DNA of 64,000 bases from Volutella citrinella. Taxonomy: Eukaryota > Ascomycota > Sordariomycetes > Hypocreales > Nectriaceae. A program made the position numbers and the translations under genes. Under the pieces are notes generated by a model. The model did no database searches and was not told the origin of the DNA. It saw only the letters and a list, made by a program, of their open reading frames with translations. The number at the start of each line of letters is the position of its first letter. Within the stretch, counting starts at the first letter, position 1. This document shows, piece by piece, positions 44,505 through 55,060 of this stretch. The stretch lies in assembly GCA_034401135.1 (NCBI GenBank), contig JAWZSP010000006.1, positions 372,001-436,000 on the forward strand. The letters are read 5' to 3'.

Positions 44505-45580
44505 GATTGTAAAGATAATTGTAATGAGGCTCTGTGCCGATTGAAGTGCAACACCAAGAACTTTGGCGTGTGTCTTGGCAATCTTATAGTCGGCGGGGTC
44601 AACAGGGAGCAGGCTGGGTAACGTTGGTTGATTCCACATAAGCCCTATACATGTGAACTGCTATGGAATCAAGTTTTGTATCGCGCCGATGTGGTATCCA
44701 AACTGGGCGAAACGAGTGAGGCCCGTTGCAGTAGATGTCACCCCACATATGAAGCACTGGTTGCAAGTGTAGGTAGTACTCATTACCAATTACTGATTAG
44801 TAGGCCATTCCGTTGCTGAAGCAGCCATGCCCCGATCTCAATATCGGAGTGCATCGTTTGATCGGCATGAAGTCTTCGGCTCCGAACCTGGATACCAGGA
44901 TCGGCGCGCAGACAGGGATAATTCAGCTATGCAGCCCTACGACGTTGCAGTCGTTTAATAAGAATAGAATGTCAGAGGCTGCGGACGACGTCGCGGCGCA
45001 AATGGACCCACTTTCGGCAGCACCCGAGTCGACTCGGCCGACAATGACAGTTGTCACGAGATGTGTCTGGGAGTAGAGTCTATTAAAAGTGAGGCAGGCA
45101 TGTGAAGAGAAAATCAGCCGTGTTTGAAGGAGGTGTGGAAACTCAACCGGAGGCGATCCAACTGCGAGAGACATGGAGTGACGGCGCAGAAAATACTGAA
45201 GCGAATGTCCGAGTACAGGAGAAGGTCACAGATGAGACAGGCGACATCGAATTCCTTACCTGTCATTCGATGGAGATAATAACGTGGAGGCCGAGAACCG
45301 AGGCCAGGGGTGGCATTCAAACCGATTCGGACCGCAAAGTGAGGGGATATCCATTTATGGCTCCTGAATAACGTCATAGACATCTGGCTGCCACATGTGC
45401 GTCACGCGAGGCATCTTCAGTTCAGGCCATGTCTGGGAAGGTAACTTGACAGAATGCAATGCACCCATCGCGGGGACAGCTGGACCGCCCAACGTGAGGT
45501 TCGGGGACTTCTCATCGCCCCTAGCTATCCCATTCTTATTGCATCCTTGCGTGCTTTTCTTTCTCAGGTGTCTTCCAAAA
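44505..45580. other. Intergenic, no gene seen
   Basis: About 1.1 kb holding the carboxylesterase promoter and the hydrolase 3' region. Short open frames only. Confidence 0.4.
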
Positions 45581-46465
45581 TTATGTAGCCTTCCACAGCG
45601 CGCGGGCATTGTCCCGAAACACTTTTCGCTGGAGGCCCTCATCATCACTTGTTATCCTTCTCAAATGGCTCACCCACGGCCGGATATCCAGAGTTTCGTA
45701 TTGCGTATGGGGCCAGTCAGTGCCGAACAAGGCCTTTGTATCATCAACCTGCAGTATTGCCTTGATGAGCCCATCGAGGTCCTTGAACTCGAGGTCATGC
45801 GGTGTACTTGTAATACGGTAAGGTGCCGAGATCTTGACCCAAACGTTACCGCTTTTGAGTAGACTAAGAAGTGTCGTACATCCCTCGATTGTGAGCGGGT
45901 CGGGATTAGTCGCAAAGCCAGGCGGTAGCTGTGGGTAGGCGAAGTGGTCCAGGACTACGCGAAGGCCAAGGGTTGGAATGATTTGTTCCAAGTGAGTGAG
46001 ATGCTGCATCTTGATGAACAGTTGAATGATCCAACCAAATGGCTTGATTAAATCGGCATACTGTTGAACCAGCTTTGGCATCTCGCTGGGGGAGGTTTGA
46101 GAGTTGGGGTTCTTGGCGTTGGCAAAGTTGATTCGAACACCACGCACACCGATACTGTGCCACTGCTTTAGTTGCTCGCTGGTGATTGTATTCGGATCAA
46201 ATTGCACAATTGCTCGGGATCGGTCGGGGCCGTAGGCGGCGAGGGCCTCGAGGGTTGCAGCATTATCATTGCCATATCTCGTCGGCTGCACTATGGTGAC
46301 ATTCTGGCAGCCGATGGACTCTTCAAACAGGGCGTTTTCCCAAACAGTGCCGGAGATGGGGACAGAGCCCTGGTTGGTGGTCTCGGGGTATCGCGATGTG
46401 TCGATGATGTGAATGTGCGAGTCCCAGGCGTCCTGCGTGGAGGCCAATAGCTCAGTTGCGCCCAT
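45581..46465 (-). CDS. TIM-barrel amidohydrolase-2 family (2-pyrone-4,6-dicarboxylate lactonase-like)
   Basis: Single exon, 294 residues. The metal-binding start WDSHIHIIDTSRYP (His-x-His) is followed by ENALFEESIGCQNVTIVQPTRYG, GVRGVRINFAN, VVLDHFAYPQLPP, VWVKISAPYR and the catalytic aspartate region ALFGTDWPHTQYE. This order is that of LigI-type lactonases and related amidohydrolase-2 proteins, which hydrolyse lactones or cyclic dicarboxylates. It is cytosolic, with no signal peptide. The substrate is unknown; lactone opening after a monooxygenase step would suit the cluster (inference). Confidence 0.88.
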   Translation of the reverse strand: MGATELLASTQDAWDSHIHIIDTSRYPETTNQGSVPISGTVWENALFEESIGCQNVTIVQPTRYGNDNAATLEALAAYGPDRSRAIVQFDPNTITSEQLKQWHSIGVRGVRINFANAKNPNSQTSPSEMPKLVQQYADLIKPFGWIIQLFIKMQHLTHLEQIIPTLGLRVVLDHFAYPQLPPGFATNPDPLTIEGCTTLLSLLKSGNVWVKISAPYRITSTPHDLEFKDLDGLIKAILQVDDTKALFGTDWPHTQYETLDIRPWVSHLRRITSDDEGLQRKVFRDNARALWKAT

Positions 46466-47399
46466 TGTTATTACTTTCGTCTTGTAATGTTGATAACCGC
46501 GCAGGTCGTTTCCCTAAGGTGAGAGTCGCCCGGAACTTTTGAATGCTGATGTCTGGCACACGCGCAGCGAGCGTAATAGTCGTGGGATGGCCTGTTGGTG
46601 CTGATATCCGGACTGGTGCTGCCACGCCGAGGACTCCGATATCCTGCCGCTCAACCCTGACTCCCTGAGCCGTGGCCGACACCGAGGGATCAGTCTCGGC
46701 GGAGGGCCGACGTCAACAGGTGAGAGAGGGGGCCATGATGCCCCGACATCGCACCATGTCTAGCGCCACGCCAGAACCAGAGGGTCCGCAGATATGGGGC
46801 ACGACTCATGCCAGCCGGCTGGTCACAGAAATTGTTTGAATAGGTGTTTCCTGCTCTCGGCCTGCTGATCCTCAATCATAATAGAGACGCCTTAGGCTGG
46901 TGTTGCATCTCTAAACTGCCCAAACAGTAAATGCGTGAGTGCTTGGCCTTTTATTTGCAAGTTGAATCACTCCCATGTGCAGCATCAGCCCCTGCAAGAC
47001 TTGGGTGTTACTAGCCCCCTTCCCTCAGAGGGACTCTAGCTCCAATTTGATATTTGGAGAACGCGGCAGCCCTCCGACAAACGTCGGTGACCAGCTCGGC
47101 TCTTCGGACGTACCCCGCTGTCGCTAAGGCGACGAGCCAATCACCAGAATTTGCAAGCCATCCATAAAAGTTTCCCCAGTGCGGAGGAAATCCGGGGGTT
47201 TGATCCCCACATTATTTTCAAGGTGAAGAGAAACCTGGAGGTCAAGCAACCGCACCTCGGCCCAGACACACAAGAGACCAGGACAGCGGTGTCTTGTATA
47301 AAGGGAGGGTGTCGTCTGTTACATTCTCCTTTGTCAGACTCGTCTCTCCATCCTTCCCTACCCTTCCTTCTTCATTCAGGGTCAAACCAGTATCCCGCA
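46466..47399. promoter_or_regulatory. Divergent region hydrolase / MFS transporter
   Basis: A spacer of about 930 bp between divergently transcribed genes. A CT-rich leader precedes the MFS start. No gene is supportable. Confidence 0.4.
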
Positions 47400-49033
47400 A
47401 TGGCTCCCTCTACGGACGTCAACCGGTCCAATGACCCTATGTCATACGATCTTGGGCTGAAGCCTGAGATGGAAAATGCGACACATGTGGAATACGAGGC
47501 AATTGATCCCATTGAGGAGAAGAAGCTGGTGCGGAAGCTTGACCGCATCGTGCTGCCGATGATGGCGCTGGTCTATTTCTTCCAGTGTAGGACTCTTCAA
47601 AGACTGAATCTACGACTGCCTTTGCTAACTGTGCGACGACAGATCTCGACAAGCAGACCATCAACTACGCTGCCATCTTTGGCCTGAAGGAGGACCTCAA
47701 ACTCAAGGGAACCGAGTTCTCATGGGTCGTATCCCTCTTCTACCTGGGCCAGCTGTGCTCCTCGTGGCCCGCCGCCTATCTCCTCAGTCGACTGCCCGTT
47801 ACTATATACGTTGGATGCACCATTGTGGCCTGGGGGGCCGTTGAGATGTGTCTCGCTGCTCCGATGAACTTTGGTGGCATGGCTGCCGTCCGCTTCTTCC
47901 TGGGCTTTACCGAAGGAAGCGTGTCACCGGCCTTCATCATCATCACATCCCTGTGGTACAAGCGCAGCGAGCACAATACTCGTGTAGCTGGATGGGTGGC
48001 CATGAACGGAGTCTCGCAGATCATTGGAGCTCTTCTCATGTACGGCATCGGAAAGGGCACGCACGCACTCGCTCCATGGCGGGTTCTGTTCCTGGTTACT
48101 GGTGGCTTGACGGTTGCCTGTGGTGCCGTCTTCATCATGTGGATGCCGCGAAGCGCAGAAACGGCTTGGTTCCTCAATGAACGGGAGAGGGATCTGGCAA
48201 TCAGGCGGCTTGCTGCAGACCGTGGCAGTCGCGAGCGTGCTGAGTTCAACTGGTCCCAAGCCAAGGAGGCTCTGACATCGCCCACCACATGGCTGTACTT
48301 CATGATGGCCTTTGGTATTACCCTCCCGACGCCAATCATCAAGGTATGGTTTCATCTAGACTCACCTGTGATTCCTTGACTAATACAATTCGTTCAGTTC
48401 TCTTCCCAAGTCATCAACGGATTCGGCTTCGACAAGTACAAGACCATGCTGGTTGGACTACCTGCCGGCGTTTTCAACAGCGGTTCTGTAATCCTTGCAG
48501 CTCTTCTGCCAGCTGTCATCCGAGTCAAACATATCCGAATCTACACTGGCCTCATTACAACCGTCATCCCGCTGATTGGGTCGTCACTTATGACAAAGCT
48601 GCCTCTCGACGCCAGCTGGGGCGTGGCTATTGCGACCTGGCTGGCTGGAGCTATTGCTGGCTCCCTCAGTATCGCCGCAGGTCTGATGGCATCAAACGTC
48701 AAGGGAAACACCAAGAAGTCAGTCGTGTCAACTGGATTCTTTGTTTGCTACTGCATTGGCTGCTTGGTGTCTCCCCAAGCATGGATGCAGCAGGAAGCAC
48801 CCCGATATATCAGTGGGTGCTACCTCAGTGTTGCGGCCCTGGGCTTTCTGTTCTTTGTGTTTTGTGTGTATGGAGCCTACATGGAAAACAAGAACAAGAA
48901 CCGCGACCGAAAGGCTGCAGAGGGTGATGGCCGCTATCTTACAATTGAGTCTGAGGAAGGCGTCGCGACGGGTGTGTCATTGACATCCGACCTGACGGAT
49001 GTACAGGATAAGGCATTCCGTTACGCTCTGTAG
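47400..49033 (+). CDS. MFS transporter, anion:cation symporter (TNA1/Dal5-like)
   Basis: Exons 47400-47586, 47643-48343 and 48398-49033 give 507 residues and about 12 membrane segments. The family pattern KKLVRKLDRIVLPMMALVYF, then YLDKQTINYAAIFGL after the first intron, VSLFYLGQLCSSWPAAYLL, GFTEGSVSPAFIIITSLWYK and QEAPRYISGCY is that of the ACS family of fungal organic-anion permeases (nicotinate, allantoate, carboxylates). Plasma membrane. It probably imports the carboxylate substrate of the surrounding catabolic genes (inference). Confidence 0.92.
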
Positions 49034-49823
49034 ACAAATTGAGCCCAAGACGGCCAAGATGCTAGGCAGCTTTAATAAATCCCCAGACAATGGTTTGAGT
49101 CCTGTCTACAAGGTCTTCATCAATACTATAAACGGCAAACATAGTAGTCGGTAACCTAAGTCTCAGTTCTAAAGAGTACGAGTGAGCACCCAGTAGTCCC
49201 AGTTCCCATAGCATCTTTTTCGGCCGTGGTCACAATGAGTGACGTGCTTCTCCAGCCTGTCGTAGCACTCATTACTACCTAGCTCGCGAGAGCCGTCCGC
49301 ACTATCGCCCTTGGGACTAGACCATTTTTCTCCGCCGATGATGCATTTGTTTCTAACTTCACCGCCAGTATATTCCCCCGTCAACCTCCCAATACACACT
49401 TTGTCGATCTTGTTGAAGGCGTCTTAGTGCTAGTCTGTACTTTTGGCCTGACTAAACGCACACTCGCCCGTCAAGCTTGAAATCAGCTAGCGGCTCAGGG
49501 AAGCGACAGGAAGCCAAGAAAGCACCCCTGCCCGTAGTCGGACTCTGAAACCACAGCTTACGAGTGACGCCAATCAACACCTGCACTTAGCTTCTTGGCA
49601 GCACTTGCACCCTATTTATCCGGGAGCCAATGGCATGGAAAGTGAGGGGGTGTGACCAGGGCCTCGGTTAGGAACCAACCCCGCAGATTGAACCTGCTCC
49701 TCGAGATGGGACATAGACACAATAACTCGCGCGCGGGGCAAGGTGCCTCGTCAACATGGAAAGCTCTACGGGACCAAAATACGTCTTGTTCCCACATCGA
49801 TCCCGTACAACCACGCCACAACA
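49034..49823. promoter_or_regulatory. MFS-ALDH intergenic region
   Basis: A spacer of about 790 bp with the promoter of the aldehyde dehydrogenase in its right part; nothing else seen. Confidence 0.4.
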
Positions 49824-51503
49824 ATGTCCAAGCCCGATATCGAAAGCCGCCTGTGGATAGATGGCAAGGTACCTGATTAGGAAAGACACAAGTCTCATCG
49901 GCTTGCTCACATCAATCCCACAGTTTGTCGAGTCCTCCAATGGCGAGACCTTTCCGCTCTACTCACCGACCACGGGAGAGGTTGTAGCCCAAGGTGCGCG
50001 TTTCGCTCACCCCTGCTAATGCTCAAATGTGAAGACTAACTTCATACCACCTTCAAGTTCACGAGGCAAGCGAGGCTGATACAAATAACGCCGTCGAGGC
50101 AGCAAAGGCCGCATTCCCATCATGGAGTACCCTTTCGGTGATGGAACGCGGTGCCTATTTCAAAAAGTTGGCCGCCTTGTTTCGCGAATCCAGTGACGAA
50201 ATCGCAAGACTCGACGCGCTGTCCATGGGCCGCCCTATTGCGACAAACCACGACGCAATGGTAGCAGCAGCCTTGTTTGAGTATTATTCTGAGTCTGGCT
50301 GGGACGCCCAAGGAGTCACAAGCCTGAATACACCGGGATTCGTCAACATGACGTTCCGACAACCATTTGGCGTTGCCGCTGGTGAGTTACAGCACCAGCT
50401 CCGGAACCATAAATGTTCTAATACAGGGCTCCTTGTAGTGATAATTCCTTGGAATCTCCCCATCATCTTCCTTGCAAAGAAGGTCGCGCCCGCACTAGCA
50501 GCAGGAAACACTGTCGTCCTGAAGAGTAGCGAGAAGGCCCCACTATCAGTGAGCAGAACCAAAGCTGTCATTCCATGACGTCTGTGCTGACGTGTGGCAT
50601 ATATAGTCGGCCTTCATTGGCAGTCTTATCGACAAGGCTGGTTTTCCACCCGGGGTTTTCAATATCATCTCGGGGCATGGCCCCCTCTCTGGGGCCGTCC
50701 TTTCTTCACACATGGACGTTCGAGTTTTGACTTTTACCGGATCTTGCAGGACCGGAAAACTCATCATGGAGGCAGCAGCCAGGTCAAACCTGAAGCCCGT
50801 CATTCTGGAGCTCGGGGGCAAGAGCCCGGCCATCATTTTTGAGGATGCTGACATCGAGGCTGCGGTCGAGGCAACAAAGAGCAGTATCCTTTTCAACAGC
50901 GGTCAGACTTGCATGGCCAACAGCAGGATATATGTTCAATCGTCCATCGCCAGCAAGTTTATCGAGCTTGCCAAGGCCAAATTCACCGAAGTGCAGGCTG
51001 GTGATCCTTTGCTCCCGGAGACGATATTTGGGCCAGTCGCAGACACAGCGCAGTTCAACAACGTCCTAAGATATCTTGATTCTGGCACCAAGTCTGGAGA
51101 CGTGGCCGTTGGGGGCGGGCCACTGAAAGGGCAAGACGGCAACGGACTGTACGTCGCACCAACCATCTTCCTCAAGACGAGCGAAGATGCACAAGTGGTC
51201 AAGGAGGAGATATTTGGACCAGTTGTCAACATCAATACGTTTGATTCTGAAGACGAGGTCTTGAAAATGGCTAATGACAGCGAGTTTGGGCTTTATGCAT
51301 CCGTGTTTACGACAAATGTCACAAGGGCTATGAAGTTCGCCAAAGCTCTGGACGCAGGCACTGTTGCTATTAACTGCACAAGCCCTACGCTCTCATTTGA
51401 CCTGCCCTTTAGTGGACACAAGCAAAGCGGCGTTGGGGTCGAAGGGCTCTCTGATTCATTGAATAATTTTCTCGAATCTAAAACGGTGCTCATCAAGATG
51501 TGA
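49824..51503 (+). CDS. Aldehyde dehydrogenase (NAD(P)-dependent)
   Basis: Five exons (49824-49868, 49924-49993, 50058-50381, 50427-50548, 50607-51503) give 485 residues. The class pattern is complete: [72 protein letters not shown], the catalytic Cys in FNSGQTCMANSR, and EEIFGPVVNI. The usual GSTxxG is GSCRTGK here. This is a classical hydrolytic ALDH, not of the CoA-acylating type found in the URC cluster. It is co-oriented with the MFS gene and probably ends the catabolic group. Confidence 0.93.
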
Positions 51504-51897
51504 TGGAGGAAATGGGGCGCAAGGACTGGTTCAAATATTATCTAGCTTAGTATCGACTGTACTCGCTAATCCCACGACGAGCTCGAAATGTAATTCGCAC
51601 ACCAACTTCGTAGGCATGTTACATGTAGGCTATCTTTTCGATTCTTAACACTAAAGTTTGCGCGATTGTTTAGGAATAATCATCGCGTCAGCACACGAAG
51701 CTTGGCGCAGGGTAGTATCCGGGCGGGGTAGGGTTGCTGCCCGATTGCTTGACTCCGCAACAATCTGACGCTTCGCAATCAGCAGAATCGTGGACACGAA
51801 ACAGCGCGATATTTACTACTACGTACCGAAACTCTTTCCACTAGAAGTATCTATACAGGATTTTCTACTTTTCTTCATCGCATCTTTCCGCTACACG

Positions 51898-53904
51898 ATG
51901 GATGTCTACGATGAGCTTCGACTAGACCCTACCAGGCGCGATATTCGCGTCCTAAAGCTTCTCCCTTCTGGTGACGCCGATTTTGAAATTCAGTGCGAAC
52001 TCAGCGTCACGTCCCTAAACGATGACCCATCCTTCCAAGCCTTATCGTACGTCTGGGGTCCGGACAAGGGTGATAAGCACATCCTACTCAACGGAGAGCG
52101 GTTTCCAGTTCGTCAAAATCTGTTCGACTGCCTCTGGCATTTTCGAAAACAAGGAAATGCTGTGCTAGAAATGCCGCTATGGATTGATGCGATATGCATC
52201 AACCAAACTGACATCGTGGAGCGGAACCGAACCGTCTTATTGATGGGCACCATCTACCGCTCGGCCGACAAGGTCATCTCATGGCTCGGATCTGACGAGC
52301 GAGTTGCTACTGGGCTGCAGAGAGTACGGGACATCGCACTCAAATGGGTTGAGTTGGAAGATGTTGAAGGTGCCCCTACTCCCTACAGCATTCAGCGCTT
52401 TACAGAAATGCCCAAGCAGTGGAGTGACTGGCTCCGCGACACCCACGACTTGTGGGAGGATAAAACCGCCCTCGATGGCCTCTCGAATCTGTTCCTCTCC
52501 GACTACTGGCGGCGGATCTGGATCGTGCAGGAGATACTCCTCGCAAACTTTGGGAGCCACGAAATAATCTGCGGCACTCACTCGATAAGATCTACAGAGC
52601 TGTACATGTTCGCCATCTGCGTCCAGAATCTATTTGGAGGTAAGCGGCCGAGTGAGATAGGTGATGCATGGACCGCCATATCGCTAGGCATCCGAGGAGA
52701 GTGCAGGGTCTACATCGAGCTACGCAATGCGTGCTCTGACGAGTTCACTCCATCACTCATGTTGGTTCTCTATACCGCATCCACGAGACAGTCGTCAGAT
52801 CCCCGGGATGCTGTCTACGGGATGCTGAATCTTATCCCCAACCACGGCATTGTTCCGGATTACAACAAATCTGTGCGCGAGGTTTATGTGGACTGGGCCA
52901 CGAAAACTATGACGGAGAATGGCAGTTTGCAGTTGCTCTCATTTGTAGAGAATGGAGGAGCACAGTGGTCGAACCAACCGCTTGACCTGCCCTCATGGAT
53001 CCCGGATCTCCACAACGTGAAGCACTATCGTTCCGTCAAATGGTACAAACGCAAAGAGTCGGAGGTAGCCTTGCAGGAATTACCTACCAAACCCCTTTTG
53101 TTTCAAGTCCTTACGGGGGGTGTGCTTAAAGTCAGAGGCTTCTTGTGCGGTAGGGTTGCCGAGGTAAAGAGGCTCGAGTATCAACCCAAAGCAAACGGGG
53201 AGATGCCTAAGAGAGGCGGAGACTCTACCCAGTCCTACGTAAGATTCTGCATGGACTTTTTGTTCAAGTACGCCAAGCGAGGAGAGTGGTACAAGACAAA
53301 CATCACGCCACTCCATGCGTTGATGAGGCTGACAGTGCGCGATTTGCGCTCTACCGCTGATGAGGCCTGGGACCCGAATTCTCGATCCACCAACGAGCTG
53401 GCGGCCGACTTTATAACCTGGCTCTGTTTTGGCTTCGGTGACATATATAAAGATCTAGGGCCACCGGGGGAGGCGTTGGAGATCGCAATGAAGATCATAG
53501 GTCTGCCGTTTAACGAAGATCTCTTAGAGTCGTACCAGGAGTCAGTCTTCCCTGGTATCGACGTCTACGAAAGATTTCAGTGGTCCAGCGTGACGGACCT
53601 GATTCAAGTGGCACAAAGCGGGGGTCAGAGGGGGCTGCAAACTATAGACTACATGCTCAGCTGGTGCGATCAGCGGCGGATGCTGGAGACTGAGGATGGC
53701 TACCTCGGGCATAGCCAGCGCGACATGGAGCCTGGGGACCTGATTTACAGTCTTGAAGGCTGTAGCTGTCTTCTGGCTTTCCGTAAGACAGAGTCGGGAT
53801 TGTCGCTTGTTGGCGAGTGCGAGTTTTTGGGTCTCAGCGACGGTGAGGGACGGGCTTTGGCTATTGAGCAGGGCAGAGAGGCAGAGGATGTCTTGATTGT
53901 ATAG
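51898..53904 (+). CDS. HET-domain protein (second)
   Basis: Single exon, 668 residues from the ATG at 51898; the frame is open from 51790 and an earlier ATG would add 36 hydrophobic residues. HET signature: SFQALSYVWGPDKGDKHILL, MPLWIDAICINQTDIVERN, MGTIYRSADKVISWLG and YWRRIWIVQEILLANFG. SSDPRDAVYGMLNLIPN and PSWIPDLHNV follow, as is normal for long HET proteins. It separates the catabolic group from the quinate cluster. The reading frame is intact. Confidence 0.92.
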   Translation: MDVYDELRLDPTRRDIRVLKLLPSGDADFEIQCELSVTSLNDDPSFQALSYVWGPDKGDKHILLNGERFPVRQNLFDCLWHFRKQGNAVLEMPLWIDAICINQTDIVERNRTVLLMGTIYRSADKVISWLGSDERVATGLQRVRDIALKWVELEDVEGAPTPYSIQRFTEMPKQWSDWLRDTHDLWEDKTALDGLSNLFLSDYWRRIWIVQEILLANFGSHEIICGTHSIRSTELYMFAICVQNLFGGKRPSEIGDAWTAISLGIRGECRVYIELRNACSDEFTPSLMLVLYTASTRQSSDPRDAVYGMLNLIPNHGIVPDYNKSVREVYVDWATKTMTENGSLQLLSFVENGGAQWSNQPLDLPSWIPDLHNVKHYRSVKWYKRKESEVALQELPTKPLLFQVLTGGVLKVRGFLCGRVAEVKRLEYQPKANGEMPKRGGDSTQSYVRFCMDFLFKYAKRGEWYKTNITPLHALMRLTVRDLRSTADEAWDPNSRSTNELAADFITWLCFGFGDIYKDLGPPGEALEIAMKIIGLPFNEDLLESYQESVFPGIDVYERFQWSSVTDLIQVAQSGGQRGLQTIDYMLSWCDQRRMLETEDGYLGHSQRDMEPGDLIYSLEGCSCLLAFRKTESGLSLVGECEFLGLSDGEGRALAIEQGREAEDVLIV

Positions 53905-54058
53905 ATGTAGGAGGCTACACATAAGAAGGGTGATCCGACAGACATTGGTTCCATTGACACATGAGGTTGGGATGATGTTGACAATTGGCCGACGTCGGCC
54001 GGGTAAATTCATAGCCTATGGTTTGCTGTGGATGAATGAATCTCGGCAGTCCGTCGAC

Positions 54059-54076
54059 GATCCGCGGTACCGGATC
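54059..54076. promoter_or_regulatory. Inverted repeat upstream of qutE
   Basis: GATCCG and CGGATC flank a 6-bp centre. It lies about 35 bp upstream of a TATATA element (54114-54119) and 140 bp before the qutE start. The paired CGG triplets are of the kind bound by Zn2Cys6 dimers such as QutA, but the sequence is not the classical GGRTAA-type QA site. Confidence 0.4.
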
Positions 54077-54215
54077 AACTACCCGGTGACTGCCCGCACT
54101 TGTAAAGTTAGTGTATATAGACGAGAGTCACTGCTATGGGCTGAGGGTGACTATTCTCGTTGCGTTGCCTCAAACGTATTAAGAACTACAAACATTTTCA
54201 ATCATCTTATCAACC

Positions 54216-54671
54216 ATGGGTCGCAGCATTCTACTCCTCAACGGTCCCAACCTGAACCTCCTGGGCACTCGGGAGCCGCACATCTACGGGAGCACTACAC
54301 TGAGCCAGGTTCTCGAGGCGGCGGAGAAGCAAGCCACTGACCTTGGCGTGACACTGGCAACATTCCAGTCCAACTGGGAGGGTGCCATCGTCGACCGCAT
54401 CCACGAAGCCCGCACCCAGGGCGTCGACGCCATCATCATCAACCCCGCTGCTTTTACGCACACAAGCGTTGCCATCCGTGATGCTCTTCTCGGCGTGGAC
54501 ATTCCCTTTGTCGAACTTCATGTCACCAATGTGCACAACCGCGAGGAATGGCGAAAGCACAGCTACTTTCAGGACAAGGCGGTGGCAGTGATTTGCGGGA
54601 TGGGGACGTTTGGATATGCTGCTGCTCTGGAGTTTGCAGCCAACCACATGAAGGTGAAGGAGAAGAAATGA
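54216..54671 (+). CDS. qutE: Catabolic 3-dehydroquinate dehydratase, type II
   Basis: Single exon, 151 residues, the normal size for type II dehydroquinases. [20 protein letters not shown] contains the active-site Asn and flexible-loop Arg, [16 protein letters not shown] and [18 protein letters not shown] follow, and [18 protein letters not shown] carries the catalytic-region His. The enzyme converts 3-dehydroquinate to 3-dehydroshikimate in quinate catabolism; the biosynthetic activity in fungi is in the AROM polypeptide. Its position beside qutA/qutR/qutC supports the catabolic assignment. A TATA element lies about 100 bp upstream. Confidence 0.95.
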   Translation: MGRSILLLNGPNLNLLGTREPHIYGSTTLSQVLEAAEKQATDLGVTLATFQSNWEGAIVDRIHEARTQGVDAIIINPAAFTHTSVAIRDALLGVDIPFVELHVTNVHNREEWRKHSYFQDKAVAVICGMGTFGYAAALEFAANHMKVKEKK

Positions 54672-55060
54672 CTTTAAGCACAGGGATCGGGAAATACACG
54701 ATGTTGGAAAGGTGTACTACAGAGAGGATGTGATTTCATTAGAGACTACGGGAGATTAGAATGTGATTGAGTGATGAAAAAGCCTCGACGATGGCTTATT
54801 TGAAGGCGATAGATGTCTCTATTTTTTGGACGCCTGAGGATACTACTCGAATCAGACACTGTTCGACGCTGTATGACCCCATTAGTATTTTCTTTGTCCC
54901 CCAGATGACGCGGCGAGTTCACGAAGCGAACAGGTTGTGAAAGTCAAAGACAGACCCGTCTCGGGCTAAACCTAGGTGTTCCATGAAATCTCCCGAAAAG
55001 ACCGGACTAGAGTCAATAAGGTCAGCAACTGAGTCACCCAGGTACTCAAATAGATACAAC
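54672..55060. other. Convergent 3' region
   Basis: Spacer between the ends of qutE and the regulator gene. No coding supportable. Confidence 0.4.
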
